DNA from: Corallococcus macrosporus
GTDB lineage: Bacteria > Myxococcota > Myxococcia > Myxococcales > Myxococcaceae
Length of the DNA: 64,000 nucleotides
Direction of reading: 5' to 3'
NCBI RefSeq assembly: GCF_017302985.1
Contig: NZ_JAFIMU010000010.1
Span: 310,001 to 374,000, forward strand
The notes under the pieces are model-generated. The model had not been told where the DNA came from and did no database searches. It was given only the letters and a program-made list of their open reading frames with translations. Below, piece by piece: positions 18,540-27,072 of the stretch (positions are counted from its first letter, which is position 1; every line of letters starts with the position of its first letter). The translations under genes and the position numbers were made by a program.

Positions 18540-19289
18540 TCAGAGTGAGGCGGCAATCCCGGGGGTGAGCCAACGCACGCGCGGGTCGCTTCCCAGGACC
18601 TCGCGCGCCTGGGCCTCGGTCGCCAGCGGCTCGAAGGTGCCGAAGTGCATGGGCACGATGACGGAGGGGCGGAAGTACTTGCGCACCGCGAGCGCCGCGG
18701 TCCTGGGGTCCATGCCGTAGCGGCCGCCGCCCACGTTGAGGAGGACGATGTCCGGGTGCAGCAGCTCCTGCACCAGCGCCATGTCGCCGAACAACCAGGT
18801 GTCACCCGTGTGGTAGAGCGAGCGCCCCCCGGGAAGCACCAGGACGTAGCCCAGGGGCCGCCCGTCGGGCTCGCACGAGTGCATGGCCGGCACCGCGTGG
18901 ATCGTGACGTCGCCGATGCGCGTGGAGCCGCCGACGTTCACCGTGTGTTGCTGGGCCTCCGGCACCTTGAGCCAGCGCAGCGTCTCCCCCGTTCCGACGA
19001 CGGGCGCCCCGCTCAGGCGCGCCAGGGTATGCACGTCCTGCGCGTGATCGCCGTGCGAGTGCGTGAGCAGGATGGCCGCTGGCGGCGTGCGAGCGAGGCG
19101 CGTCAGGTCCTTCCAGGCCTCGGGTGCACGCGGGTTCTCCTTCAGCCAGGGGTCGATGAGCAGGCGCGTGCCTCCGGGCGAGACGACCTCGAAGCCGGCG
19201 TGGCCGAGCCAGGTGACGCGGAACTCCTGGGGCGGCGGGTTCGGCGCGGCGCCGAACAGCGCCGCCATGAGGGACAGGGAGAGGAGCAT
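18540..19289 (-). CDS. secreted metallo-beta-lactamase-fold hydrolase (UlaG-like)
   Basis: 249 residues. A signal peptide covers about 1-15. The metal motif HSHGDH is at residues 77-82. Further ligands are His in VPAMHS and Asp in YHTGDTWLFGDM, with a final His in VPMHFGTFEPL. The start VTWLGHAGFEV and overall length match the UlaG/L-ascorbate-6-phosphate-lactonase-like branch that includes many metal-dependent hydrolases of unknown substrate. A separate gene, convergent with the kelch lipoprotein (18-base gap) and downstream of the AraC-type regulator on the same strand (51-base gap), which may control it. Confidence 0.88.
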   Translation of the reverse strand: MLLSLSLMAALFGAAPNPPPQEFRVTWLGHAGFEVVSPGGTRLLIDPWLKENPRAPEAWKDLTRLARTPPAAILLTHSHGDHAQDVHTLARLSGAPVVGTGETLRWLKVPEAQQHTVNVGGSTRIGDVTIHAVPAMHSCEPDGRPLGYVLVLPGGRSLYHTGDTWLFGDMALVQELLHPDIVLLNVGGGRYGMDPRTAALAVRKYFRPSVIVPMHFGTFEPLATEAQAREVLGSDPRVRWLTPGIAASL

Positions 19290-19340
19290 GGTGCGGGGCC
19301 TCGCATGGCTCCGGCGGCGGGACCGACCCGACGGCGGGCT

Positions 19341-20192
19341 TCAGCGGCGAGAATGTGTCGCCCGCTCCGCGCCCTTCTTGGGCGAAGTTGACGTGCCGCG
19401 CACGGCGCGCGCGTAGGCCCCCGGGCTCGTGCCGACGATGCGCACGAAGTGCCGGTGCAACTGGCTCTGATCATAGAGCCCCACCTCCAGGGCCGCGCGT
19501 GCGGCGGGGACGCCCCGGGCGAGCAGCTCGCGCGCCCGCGAAACACGCAGGTGCGTGAGGTAGGCATGGGGCGTCAGTCCCAGCTCCTGACGGAAGGTGC
19601 GCAGCAGGTGGAAGCGGCCCAGGCCCGAAGCCACCGCGAGCGCCTCCAGGCTGACGCCTTCCACGACCGAAGCGTGCAGCAGGTCGCGCGCACGCAGCGC
19701 CGCGCGGCGTGCCCGGGGGACGGACTCCGCTGACGCGCGAGCGCTCAACAGCGCCGCGAGCATCTCCGCGAGCAGGCCTTGCAGCATGAGCGCGTCACTG
19801 CCTGGATCCCGCAGCGCCGCGTGCAGGGCCAGCGCCTCGGCGTGCCCGATGCCGCCGAAGAGCGCGGGCATGCGGGGCGGTGCGCGCAGCCCCAGCTCGC
19901 GTGCGGCGCCCTCCACCACCGGCGCCTCCAGGGTCATCGACTGGGCGGTCACTGGCGAATGCACACGCAGGTCGCGGTGCACCTCTCCCGGCTCCTTCAG
20001 CTTCAACACGCCCTCGGACTGCGTCCACGTCCGCCCGCGGTACCAGAAGTCGAAGGCGCCCGCGTAGACCACCGTGACGCCGTAGCGCGTGGAGACGCCG
20101 GACCACAGCCGCGTGTCACCCGCGACGCGGACCCCTTCCACGCCCGCGAGCCGCGAGGGCAGCACCACCAGGCCAGGAGCGTCGCGCCGCAT
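19341..20192 (-). CDS. AraC-family transcriptional regulator
   Basis: 283 residues from ATG 20192; a TTG at 20237 is possible but would overlap the start region of nothing and adds no domain. The N-terminal half (GVTVVYAGAFDFWYRGRTW, then KLKEPGEVHRDLRV) is the AraC cupin-like sensor (AraC_binding). The C-terminal half holds two helix-turn-helix motifs: SLEALAVASGLGRFHLLRTFR and PAARAALEVGLYDQSQLHRHF. The spacing is that of a typical 100-residue AraC DNA-binding domain. Upstream of and on the same strand as the metallo-hydrolase gene, which is a plausible target. Confidence 0.92.
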   Translation of the reverse strand: MRRDAPGLVVLPSRLAGVEGVRVAGDTRLWSGVSTRYGVTVVYAGAFDFWYRGRTWTQSEGVLKLKEPGEVHRDLRVHSPVTAQSMTLEAPVVEGAARELGLRAPPRMPALFGGIGHAEALALHAALRDPGSDALMLQGLLAEMLAALLSARASAESVPRARRAALRARDLLHASVVEGVSLEALAVASGLGRFHLLRTFRQELGLTPHAYLTHLRVSRARELLARGVPAARAALEVGLYDQSQLHRHFVRIVGTSPGAYARAVRGTSTSPKKGAERATHSRR

Positions 20193-20446
20193 CGTGACGC
20201 CAGTATGGAGCAAGTCCGGGCAACGCTCTGCCCGCAAATCCTCTCATGCGCTCCCTGGCACTAGAGGATTCTCGCTGCGAGCGCTCAGCATTCCTGCATC
20301 ACTGCCGGACTCGCCGACTCATTCTATTTGAGTGGTCCGGCCCTGCGCATGGAATGAAATTGAACATGAACAGGACAGCCACTCAGACAGCCCCGCGGCA
20401 CGGTCTCTCTGTCTGGATCAACACAAACCACAGCCCCACCCCACTC

Positions 20447-21379
20447 ATGACCCAATCAAAACTCCTGATGGCGGCAGTCCTGGCGGTGTCCCTCTTCGCG
20501 GCGAGGCCCGCCTCGGCGCAGGTGCATATCAACACCATCACGGCACCCAACACCATCACGGATCCCCTCGCCCCCTTCACAATCACCTACACCCTCTTTG
20601 GAAGTTCATACATGGCCTCGGCCAATGTGAGCTTCTATCTTGCCACCACTTCGACGCAGTCCAGCGGACGTGTGCTGTTGGCCAGTTCCCAGATCTACCT
20701 TGGCTCTGGTAGCGGGCTTCATTACCCGCCGTCTGGACCGCAGACGCGCCAGTTCTACCCCGCCTCCTTCCAGGCCGCCGCGCGGTCCCAGTTCAATGCC
20801 ATCATGGCGGCTTGCCAACCGCAGACCTGGTACATCCAGGCTGAAGTGGACTACACCAACACCCGCGGTGATGACACCCTGATTGGCACCTACAAACAGC
20901 CGGACTTCTATTTCACGGCCGGGACGCTGAGCCCTTCGACGATTCAACCGGGAGGCACCACCAGCTTCTCTTTTGATCTCTACACCCGGTGCCCGGCCGC
21001 ATCCCCGTCGACGGTCGGCGTCTTCCTGGCGGATGCCAACCAGCAACCGCTGAGCTACATCGGCGGGATTTCCATCGGTGCTGGCGCGGGAACCTTCTCC
21101 CTGCCTCCCACGTCCATCACATTCTCGCCCTCCATTCCACCCGGTCCCTACAGCCTCGTGCTGATCGCGGATGTGAATGAAGGCATCGCGGAAAGCAATG
21201 AGGACAACAACGGGGGGGCTTTCGCCCTCGACATCGTTCCGTATGCAATGGCGGCCTTCGACAGGGATGAGAGTCCGCTGACGCTGGAGGTCCCCATTCC
21301 CACCGAAGCCGCTTCGATGCGGAATGCCCCCGGGGGCAACCTGGCGGACAACTACGTCCAGAAGTCCTGGGCAGACTGA
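20447..21379 (+). CDS. secreted CARDB-like beta-sandwich protein
   Basis: About 310 residues from the ATG at 20447, which gives a clean signal peptide (MTQSKLLMAAVLAVSLF, cut after ASA). The reading frame stays open upstream to 20246, but that part is not signal-like. Two repeats follow the CARDB pattern: an opening (PFTITYTLFGSSYMASANVSF; TTSFSFDLYTRCPAASPSTVGVF) and the ending LVLIADVNEGIAESNEDNNG, the classic last strand of a CARDB adhesion module. Monocistronic, divergent from the AraC gene. Possibly a surface or matrix adhesion protein. The start is uncertain since no good ribosome site is seen. Confidence 0.7.
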   Translation: MTQSKLLMAAVLAVSLFAARPASAQVHINTITAPNTITDPLAPFTITYTLFGSSYMASANVSFYLATTSTQSSGRVLLASSQIYLGSGSGLHYPPSGPQTRQFYPASFQAAARSQFNAIMAACQPQTWYIQAEVDYTNTRGDDTLIGTYKQPDFYFTAGTLSPSTIQPGGTTSFSFDLYTRCPAASPSTVGVFLADANQQPLSYIGGISIGAGAGTFSLPPTSITFSPSIPPGPYSLVLIADVNEGIAESNEDNNGGAFALDIVPYAMAAFDRDESPLTLEVPIPTEAASMRNAPGGNLADNYVQKSWAD

Positions 21380-21405
21380 TTGAGCTGTGTGTCTTACCGG
21401 CGGGT

Positions 21406-22152
21406 TCAGCGCGGCGCGGGCGGCAGCCAGCCCGCGCCGCGCATCGCTTCAAGCGTTACATCGGCCAGTTGCTGATAGCCGGCGGGGCTCGGGTGGAAGC
21501 CGTCGGAGGAAAGCCACTCGGCGTGCCCGGCCAGCGAGCGTGAGGCGGGCAGCAGGTCCACCACCAGGACGCGAGGGCCGAAGGCGCGGGCCGTGGAGCT
21601 GATGGCTGCGTTCCACGCCTTGACCTGCTCGCGCAGCCTCACGCGCATCTCGGGTGAGGCACGCGGGCCGGCCAGGGTCGCCAGGTCCGGGACGTTGAGC
21701 AGCACCACCCGGGCCTCTGTCTCCTTCATCAGCCGCTCAAGCGTGGCCTGGAGGGATTTCTGGTAGCCAGGCAGTGGCACGGGACGCAGGGCGTCGTTCA
21801 CCGACAGCCACATCGTCACGAGCGTGGGCTTGAACGCGATGGCGCGGGGCACCTCGACGTCCACCGCCTCCGAGAGCGTGATGCCGCTGCGGGCAAAGCG
21901 GTCATAGGCCGTGTTCCCGGGCAGCGCGGCGCGCAGGCGCGCGGTCCAGTTCTCGCTCGCGGGTGAACGGCTTCCGACGCCCACGGTGTCGGACGCACCC
22001 AGCGCGGCGTAGCGGATGGGCATGCCCAGGGGCTCGGAAGCGCGTGGCGCCTCCGTGGAGGTGGGCGGTTCTGGCGAGGGCTGGGCTTCGGCCAGCGAGG
22101 CCGTGCCTGGCCCGAACAGCGCGGCCAGGGGCAGCAGGAGGAGTTTGCGCAT
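21406..22152 (-). CDS. secreted SGNH/GDSL esterase
   Basis: 248 residues. A signal peptide spans about 1-25 (MRKLLLLPLAALFGPGTASLAEAQ), so the ATG at 22152 is preferred over the longer open frame, which would run into the neighbouring hydrolase gene. A Pro/Glu-rich linker follows. Catalytic blocks: ALGASDTVGVGS (Ser nucleophile, block I), WLSVND (block III Asn) and SSDGFHPSPAGYQ (Asp and His of block V). This is the G-D-S-L-like lipase/acylhydrolase family. Substrate unknown; myxobacteria secrete many such esterases during predation. Ends 27 bases after the convergent CARDB-like gene. Confidence 0.88.
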   Translation of the reverse strand: MRKLLLLPLAALFGPGTASLAEAQPSPEPPTSTEAPRASEPLGMPIRYAALGASDTVGVGSRSPASENWTARLRAALPGNTAYDRFARSGITLSEAVDVEVPRAIAFKPTLVTMWLSVNDALRPVPLPGYQKSLQATLERLMKETEARVVLLNVPDLATLAGPRASPEMRVRLREQVKAWNAAISSTARAFGPRVLVVDLLPASRSLAGHAEWLSSDGFHPSPAGYQQLADVTLEAMRGAGWLPPAPR

Positions 22153-22223
22153 GGATGAGAGAGCGGGCCCTTTCGCGGAATGCGTCGGGGAGGAATGGGT
22201 AGCCGCGGCTCGAGGCCCGCGCA

Positions 22224-22249
22224 GCCACCGTGCATGCGCGGACGGTGGC
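22224..22249 (-). terminator. hairpin after the alpha/beta hydrolase gene
   Basis: GCCACCGT and ACGGTGGC form a perfect 8-bp stem with a 10-base loop, 29 bases beyond the hydrolase stop codon. There is no U-run, so it may stop or protect the transcript only in part. Confidence 0.45.
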
Positions 22250-22277
22250 CCGGACGTTCGTCTCGCGAGCAGGCGGC

Positions 22278-23219
22278 TCAGCGCCCGTGCACCCTGTGTG
22301 GCGTCGTCCCTCGCGCGGAGGCCATCGACGCCAGCAGCTCCGGCCCGGGCCAGGCGTTGCCCGGCCGTCCTTCCGCGAGGAAGTCCACCGCGGGCGACAG
22401 CACCTGCGGCGCGTAGAGGATGCGGAAGTGCCCCAGCCCTTCCGTTCGCGTGAGCTTCGCGCCCGGCCACGCGCGCGCCACCGCTTCGCCTGCTTCCAGC
22501 GGCACCTCACGGTCCCCCACGTCGTGGAAGATGCGCAGCGGCACGTCCAGCCGTGACACGAAGGCAGGCAGCGCGAGGTCCGCCAGCCGCATGTCGAAGC
22601 GTGCCTCGATTCGCGCCGCCATCCGCCGCCAGGTGTCCTCCGACAGGCCCACCGTGTCCGCGAAGTCCTGGATGCCCGCCAGCGGATCCGCGGGCGGGGA
22701 GATGAAGACCGCGCGCTCCACCTTCATCCCGTCCCTCAGCGCCACCGCCGTGGCCGCCGCGCCGAACGAGTGCGCCACCACCGCGTAGGGCCCGCCCGTC
22801 GCCTCGCCCACCGCCGCCACCATTCCCGCCAGCTCCGGCAGCGAGCTGGTGCGCCCGGAGGACGCCCCATGCCCCGGCGCGTCGTACGTCACCACTGAGA
22901 GCCCCGCGTCCACCAGCGGCTGCACGAAGGCCGTGAGCTGCCCGCCGTAGCCGCTCCACCCGTGCACCAGCAGGACCCGGGGGCCCTCGCCCCAGCTCCA
23001 CACCGCCACGTCCTCGCCCTCCAGCTTCAACATCCGGGGCTGACCGCGCGCCAGCACCGCCTCCGCCGTCCGCGAGCGCCGCGGCCGCTGGGGCGTCAGG
23101 AACAGCCGCTCCGCCCACGCCGCCGCCAGCCCGGGGGACACCGCTCCCAGACTCCGCGCCGCCGCCCGCACACCCCACAGCGCCATCTTCGTCCGAACGT
23201 TCGTGCTATTTTCTACCAT
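22278..23219 (-). CDS. alpha/beta hydrolase
   Basis: 313 residues. The ATG at 23219 has GAGGAGG nearby upstream; a GTG at 23243 is further out. Typical alpha/beta hydrolase features: VLLVHGWSGYGGQ (oxyanion loop), YDAPGHGASSG, nucleophile Ser in AHSFGAAA, acid in IFHDVGDREVP and His in TEGLGHFRIL. Probably an esterase or lipase acting in the cytoplasm. It follows the TetR gene on the same strand by 38 bases, so it is likely the gene that regulator controls. A copy of the candidate operator lies at its 5' end (23194-23207). Confidence 0.9.
   Translation of the reverse strand: MVENSTNVRTKMALWGVRAAARSLGAVSPGLAAAWAERLFLTPQRPRRSRTAEAVLARGQPRMLKLEGEDVAVWSWGEGPRVLLVHGWSGYGGQLTAFVQPLVDAGLSVVTYDAPGHGASSGRTSSLPELAGMVAAVGEATGGPYAVVAHSFGAAATAVALRDGMKVERAVFISPPADPLAGIQDFADTVGLSEDTWRRMAARIEARFDMRLADLALPAFVSRLDVPLRIFHDVGDREVPLEAGEAVARAWPGAKLTRTEGLGHFRILYAPQVLSPAVDFLAEGRPGNAWPGPELLASMASARGTTPHRVHGR
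23194..23207 (-). promoter_or_regulatory. candidate TetR operator, second copy
   Basis: On the plus strand GAACGTTCGTGCT, differing at one base from the copy in front of the tetR gene at 23870-23882. It lies just inside the hydrolase gene, where binding could block elongation or initiation. Confidence 0.45.
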
Positions 23220-23257
23220 GATGAGGTCCTCCTCGAAGGACACGGCAACGACAAAGG

Positions 23258-23857
23258 TCAGGAAGTGGGGGCGCGAGCGGCGGTGACGAGCGCTTCGAAG
23301 GCCCGGTGGGCTCGCGCCTCGGCCTGGGGGTCGCGCATCAACCGCTTCGCGTGGTGGAAGCCCAGCATCACCGCGTACTGGTCATGGGCGAACTGCTCCA
23401 CGTCCAGCTCCTTGCGGAAGTGCCCTTCCGCCACGGCGATGCGGGCGGCCTGGGCCAGGCAGTCCAGCCAGTCCCGCTGGCTCTGCACCAGCGTGTCCCG
23501 CGCGGGCCCGGGCGCGTCGTCCAGCTCCGCCGCGGCCGCCACGAAGATGCAGCCGCCCTCGAGCACCTTGTCCCGGTCCCACGTGAGCCAGCCGTCGAAG
23601 AGCGCCCGCACCCGGGGCTCACCGCGGGCCTTGCTCAGCGCCGGGCGGACGACGCGCTCGGTGAAGACGGCGGTGGCCGCCTCCAGGACCTGCACCTGGA
23701 GCTCCGTCTTGGACTTGAAGTGCGCGAACAGGCCGCTCTTGGAGAGGCTCAGCTCCTCGGCCAGCCCGCCGATGCTCAGCCCCTGCAGCCCCACCCGGCT
23801 GGCCAGCCGGACGGCCGTCTCCAAGATGGTCTGATGGGTGAGCTCGCCCTTGCGCAT
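23258..23857 (-). CDS. TetR-family regulator
   Basis: 199 residues. The N-terminal helix-turn-helix is standard: TILETAVRLASRVGLQGLSI, then GLAEELSLSKSGLFAHFKSK. The C-terminal domain (GCIFVAAAAELDDAPGPARDTL) is of the type seen in TetR_C_16/YxaF-like repressors. It is 38 bases upstream of the alpha/beta hydrolase gene on the same strand. Two nearly identical 13-base sites, one 13-25 bases before its ATG and one at the hydrolase start, are candidate operators. Expected to repress itself and the hydrolase until a small ligand binds. Confidence 0.92.
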   Translation of the reverse strand: MRKGELTHQTILETAVRLASRVGLQGLSIGGLAEELSLSKSGLFAHFKSKTELQVQVLEAATAVFTERVVRPALSKARGEPRVRALFDGWLTWDRDKVLEGGCIFVAAAAELDDAPGPARDTLVQSQRDWLDCLAQAARIAVAEGHFRKELDVEQFAHDQYAVMLGFHHAKRLMRDPQAEARAHRAFEALVTAARAPTS

Positions 23858-23868
23858 GACCCTTTCAT

Positions 23869-23882
23869 AGAACGGTCGTGCT
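23869..23882 (-). promoter_or_regulatory. candidate TetR operator, first copy
   Basis: AGAACGGTCGTGCT on the plus strand is a 14-base near-palindrome (AG-ACG-CGT-CT half sites, one mismatched pair). It lies 12-25 bases before the tetR start codon, where an autorepressor would act. Confidence 0.5.
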
Positions 23883-23902
23883 TTTTATGCAACCGGGAGG
23901 CG

Positions 23903-24811
23903 TCAGCTCCCCGCGCTTGCGTCCGCCACGTAGCCGGGCTCGGACGGTGCGTCGAAGAAGCGGGAGAGCTCGGCCTGGGCCTCGCGGGCCTGCGCCGCGC
24001 TGATGCGGCCTTCGCGCTCCAGCCTCCCGACGATGACACCCGCACGGTTGCGCAGGGATTCGGGGCGCTGGGCCGGCAGCCAGCGGCGCGGTGCGGGCAG
24101 CATCCCCGCGAGCATCGCTCCCTGCGCCACGGTGAGCGACCGCGCAGGGACGCCGAAGTGCTCGCGCGCCGCGGCTTCAATGCCGTAGACGCCCTCCCCC
24201 CACTCCACGACGTTCAGGTACAGCGCGAGGATGCGCTGCTTGGACAGGTGCGTCTCCAGCTGGCGGGCGATCAGCAGCTCCTTCCCCTTGCGCAGCAGGC
24301 TGCGGTCCGTGGAGAGGTAGAGGTTCTTCGCCAGCTGCTGCGTGAGGGTGGAGGCGCCGCGGCCCAGGCGCGCCTCGCGCACCGACTGCTCGAAGGCGTT
24401 CTCCACCTCGGTCCAGTCCACGCCCTCGTGCCGGTAGAAGCGCGCGTCCTCGGAGATCAGCACGGCGTCCACGGCGTGCGGCGCTACCGCGTTGAGCGAG
24501 ACCCAGGCCTGGCGCGCGCGGGGCTTCTTGCCGGCGTCCAGCGCCTCCTCGGCGCGCTGATCCATGAGCGCGGTGGTGCGAGGGTTCTGCGTCCGCAGGG
24601 AGCCCACGTCGGGCAGCCGCGCGAACTCCACCCCGAGCCAGAGGGCGAGCAGCAGCCACCCGCCGAGCGCCCAGCGGCGACCCCAGCCCGAGCTCGAGTT
24701 GGAGCGCTTCGCCACGACGCGTCGGGAGCCCGTGGTGAGCTGCTTCGTCTTCTGCGTCCGGACGGTGGAGGTGCGCGTGGGGGGCGGACGGGATGCCATC
24801 GACACACACAT
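23903..24811 (-). CDS. mtgA: monofunctional biosynthetic peptidoglycan transglycosylase
   Basis: About 302 residues from ATG 24811; a GTG at 24856 and an ATG at 24799 are alternatives. A basic cytoplasmic start is followed by one membrane anchor (WALGGWLLLALWLGVEFARL). The GT51 domain has its motifs in order: ISEDARFYRHEGVD with the catalytic Glu, GASTLTQQLAKNLYLS, RKGKELLIARQLE, and KQRILALYLNVVEWGEGVYG with the second Glu. No transpeptidase domain follows. Family reaction: polymerises lipid II into glycan strands at the outer face of the inner membrane. Single gene; the TetR gene lies downstream on the same strand. Confidence 0.92.
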   Translation of the reverse strand: MCVSMASRPPPTRTSTVRTQKTKQLTTGSRRVVAKRSNSSSGWGRRWALGGWLLLALWLGVEFARLPDVGSLRTQNPRTTALMDQRAEEALDAGKKPRARQAWVSLNAVAPHAVDAVLISEDARFYRHEGVDWTEVENAFEQSVREARLGRGASTLTQQLAKNLYLSTDRSLLRKGKELLIARQLETHLSKQRILALYLNVVEWGEGVYGIEAAAREHFGVPARSLTVAQGAMLAGMLPAPRRWLPAQRPESLRNRAGVIVGRLEREGRISAAQAREAQAELSRFFDAPSEPGYVADASAGS

Positions 24812-24869
24812 CTGCCCCGGGATGTAGCGGCTGTCCAGAAGACGGCCGGACGGCACCTGGCGGCCGTCG

Positions 24870-25643
24870 TCAGTTGCACCCCTGGCTCGACAGCCAGTTC
24901 ACGCCACGGGTCCGCTCGGTCGTCCCGTTCGCCCCGCCGCCGTCCACGTTCGAGAAGGACATGGACACGGAGCTGCCCGTGGACTGGTTGGTGATCTGCA
25001 TCGTCAGGGTGTTGGGGATGAGCGTGGTGGAGTTCGGGTAGTTCGTCCCGATGGAGTAGCGCAACCGGCCGATCGGCAGGCTCCCACACTTGGCCATCTT
25101 GTTTTCGAGCTGCAGCCAGTTGCCCCGGTTGAAGTTGGCATCCTGGGGCACGAGGTTCGCGCGCCCTCCCCAGCCCCCGAGCTGCGAGCCGATGAGGTGT
25201 CCTCCGTCGTAGTCGTTGCTGGGGTTCTCCGCGTCACCCCACTGGCCCACGTTCGTCTGACAGGAGTCGATGCGCGGCGCGGCGGTGATGCGCGGCAGGT
25301 CCTTGTACGCCCGGTTCGGACGGCCCACGCTGTCGATGTAGTAGTACTCGCCGTCGAAGCTGTGCCATGTGCTCCGGTCCGTCGACGGGAAGAACTTCGG
25401 GCAGTCACTGATCAGCTCCGCGGTGACGTCCCCGTGCGCGACGTACCCGACGCCGTAGGGTGTCAGCGCCTCCCGGATCTCCGCCTCCGTGTGGCTCTGG
25501 AAGAAGTCCATCAGGCCGTCCGGACCTCCGAAGTCCTGCTCGAGCTGCCAGGCGACGTCTTCTCCGCCCAGGTCCGTGACGCCGCAGCCGCCGAGCAACA
25601 GACCCAACACCACCGCGACCGAGAGCTTGTTCAGGGTGCGCAT
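24870..25643 (-). CDS. lipoprotein DNA/RNA non-specific endonuclease-like protein
   Basis: 257 residues from ATG 25643, with AAAGGAG upstream. The lipobox is GLLLGGC at about residue 20. The nuclease core is DYDGGHLIGSQLGGWGGRAN, then LVPQDANFNRGNWLQLENKM. These hold the His of the GGHLIG motif and the metal-binding Asn of the beta-beta-alpha-metal endonuclease fold (Endonuclea_NS_2 type). Four Cys in the mature part could form disulfides. Probably anchored in the envelope and degrading nucleic acid outside the cell, which fits a predatory myxobacterium. Its promoter region separates it from the gene at 25900-26403 on the same strand. Confidence 0.82.
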   Translation of the reverse strand: MRTLNKLSVAVVLGLLLGGCGVTDLGGEDVAWQLEQDFGGPDGLMDFFQSHTEAEIREALTPYGVGYVAHGDVTAELISDCPKFFPSTDRSTWHSFDGEYYYIDSVGRPNRAYKDLPRITAAPRIDSCQTNVGQWGDAENPSNDYDGGHLIGSQLGGWGGRANLVPQDANFNRGNWLQLENKMAKCGSLPIGRLRYSIGTNYPNSTTLIPNTLTMQITNQSTGSSVSMSFSNVDGGGANGTTERTRGVNWLSSQGCN

Positions 25644-25835
25644 TCTTCCGGCTCCTTTCTCGCGACCTCGACTACCAAGAAACCGAGAGAAATACGAGAG
25701 CAAGGAGATATGCACCTTGCGCGAATTCCGCAACGGCCCTGCTACATCATGTTTCACACACTCGCATGCCCTGGAGGTATCACAGCGGCGCGTTCCCGCC
25801 CGGGCCGTCCAATCCCTCTCTTGAACCGTCATGAA

Positions 25836-25867
25836 AACGCCCCCCACGATTGGACGTGGAGGGCGTT
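25836..25867 (-). terminator. rho-independent terminator of the 25900-26403 gene
   Basis: A 13-bp stem with a single mismatch (arms 25836-25848 and 25855-25867, outer AACGCCC/GGGCGTT) and a 6-base loop. On the minus strand the stem runs into TTTT. It sits 33 bases after the stop of the lipoprotein gene at 25900. Confidence 0.75.
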
Positions 25868-25899
25868 CGCGTGAAACCAGACGCGTGTTTCGTCAGCGT

Positions 25900-26403
25900 C
25901 TACCAGCTCCCGTCGTAGCCGGTGCCCGTCCTGAGGGTCAGGTAGGTCTCATCGCAGCGATGGTCGATGTTGCCATTCGCATCGTAGTCGCACTCGTACA
26001 CGCCACTGCCGATGTAATAGCTGTGACCGCCAGCCTGCAGCGTGGTGCTGAGGTTGCTGTTCATCGACTGGTTGTACTTGTAGTTGTAGAACGTGGACTT
26101 GTAGTTCAGCTGGAGCGCGGAGCTCAGGTTGACGGGGATGGTGCGCGCGCGGTCGGCCCAGAAGGTCGCGTAGTAGGCCGTCTCCACGTGGACGTAGTAC
26201 GTGTCCTCGTAGCGCGCGGTTTCGATTGCCTCCAGGGTGACGAAGGGCACGCCGGCCAGCGCATCGCGGTTCTCGGCGGTGGGCGTGCCGGTCCTCGGCT
26301 CCGTCACCTCGGGCTGCTGCGCACCGGGGACATCGGTTTCCGGCTGGCAGGCGAACAGCACGGGGAACAGCGCGAGGGTTGCTGCAAGGAAGGTCTTTTT
26401 CAT
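25900..26403 (-). CDS. small lipoprotein with a DxDxNG motif
   Basis: 167 residues from ATG 26403, preceded by no clear ribosome site. The lipoprotein signal is MKKTFLAATLALFPVLFAC. The mature part is rich in Tyr, Ser, Thr and Asn (NYKSTFYNYKYNQSMNSN), unlike the Ala/Arg-rich proteins around it. It ends with CDYDANGNIDHRC, which looks like a calcium-binding EF-hand-like loop bracketed by Cys. No family recognised. A good terminator follows at 25836-25867. Confidence 0.75.
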   Translation of the reverse strand: MKKTFLAATLALFPVLFACQPETDVPGAQQPEVTEPRTGTPTAENRDALAGVPFVTLEAIETARYEDTYYVHVETAYYATFWADRARTIPVNLSSALQLNYKSTFYNYKYNQSMNSNLSTTLQAGGHSYYIGSGVYECDYDANGNIDHRCDETYLTLRTGTGYDGSW

Positions 26404-26664
26404 GGGGTCAGGGTGAGGCGTTGGGGGGGATGGCCATGGCGACAAATGCGCCGCCACAAGCATGGCCAGACGAGGCCGGCTGGCTTGCATTTGAATGAGC
26501 CGGCGAGGAGGAAACCAATGCAGGAAAACCCACAAATCAGCCAGCAAAAAAAGCAAGACGCACGGAGATGGAATTTGGCGCCCTGGCGGCAAAGACAATC
26601 AGCAATAACCAGGCCGCCCTGGTTTTAAGAAGAGATGGGCGGCCACCCGGTTGCCCGGGGAGCC

Positions 26665-26928
26665 ATGAAGCAGTTCCTGAGCGCCACCCTTCCGTCGATG
26701 TTCGCGGCGTCCCTGCTGTCGTTGGCCTGTGGCGGTCCGCTGGAGGAGGCCCCGGACGCGGCGGAGACGCAGGCCTTCCAGGCGGAGGGACAGGCCCTGA
26801 CGACGCTGAGCGTGGGTATTTCCAGCACCATCGGCAAGCCGAACCAGGTGACGCTGACCGTCACGGACTCGCTGGGCGCCACGGCTTCAGCCCAGCGCAA
26901 CTTCCAGTGCACCACCATCGCGCCGTAG
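26665..26928 (+). CDS. very small lipoprotein
   Basis: 87 residues from ATG 26665 (GGGGAG just upstream; the frame opens at 26635). The signal is MKQFLSATLPSMFAASLLSLAC. The mature part is about 65 residues with one Ig-like strand pattern (QVTLTVTDSLGATASAQRNF) and one Cys. This may be a single beta-sandwich lipoprotein. No family named. Confidence 0.6.
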   Translation: MKQFLSATLPSMFAASLLSLACGGPLEEAPDAAETQAFQAEGQALTTLSVGISSTIGKPNQVTLTVTDSLGATASAQRNFQCTTIAP

Positions 26929-27072
26929 CCGGCCCCACGGTCGCATGCGCTGTGCCGCACCGGACCCCATGAATGGACAGACGTGCGGCATTGACATGCA
27001 TTGAGGCACGACGGACCTTCCAGGCGGGAAGCGCGGCTTCCCCCTGCACCCGGAAGCCGAGGGCCGTCACGC

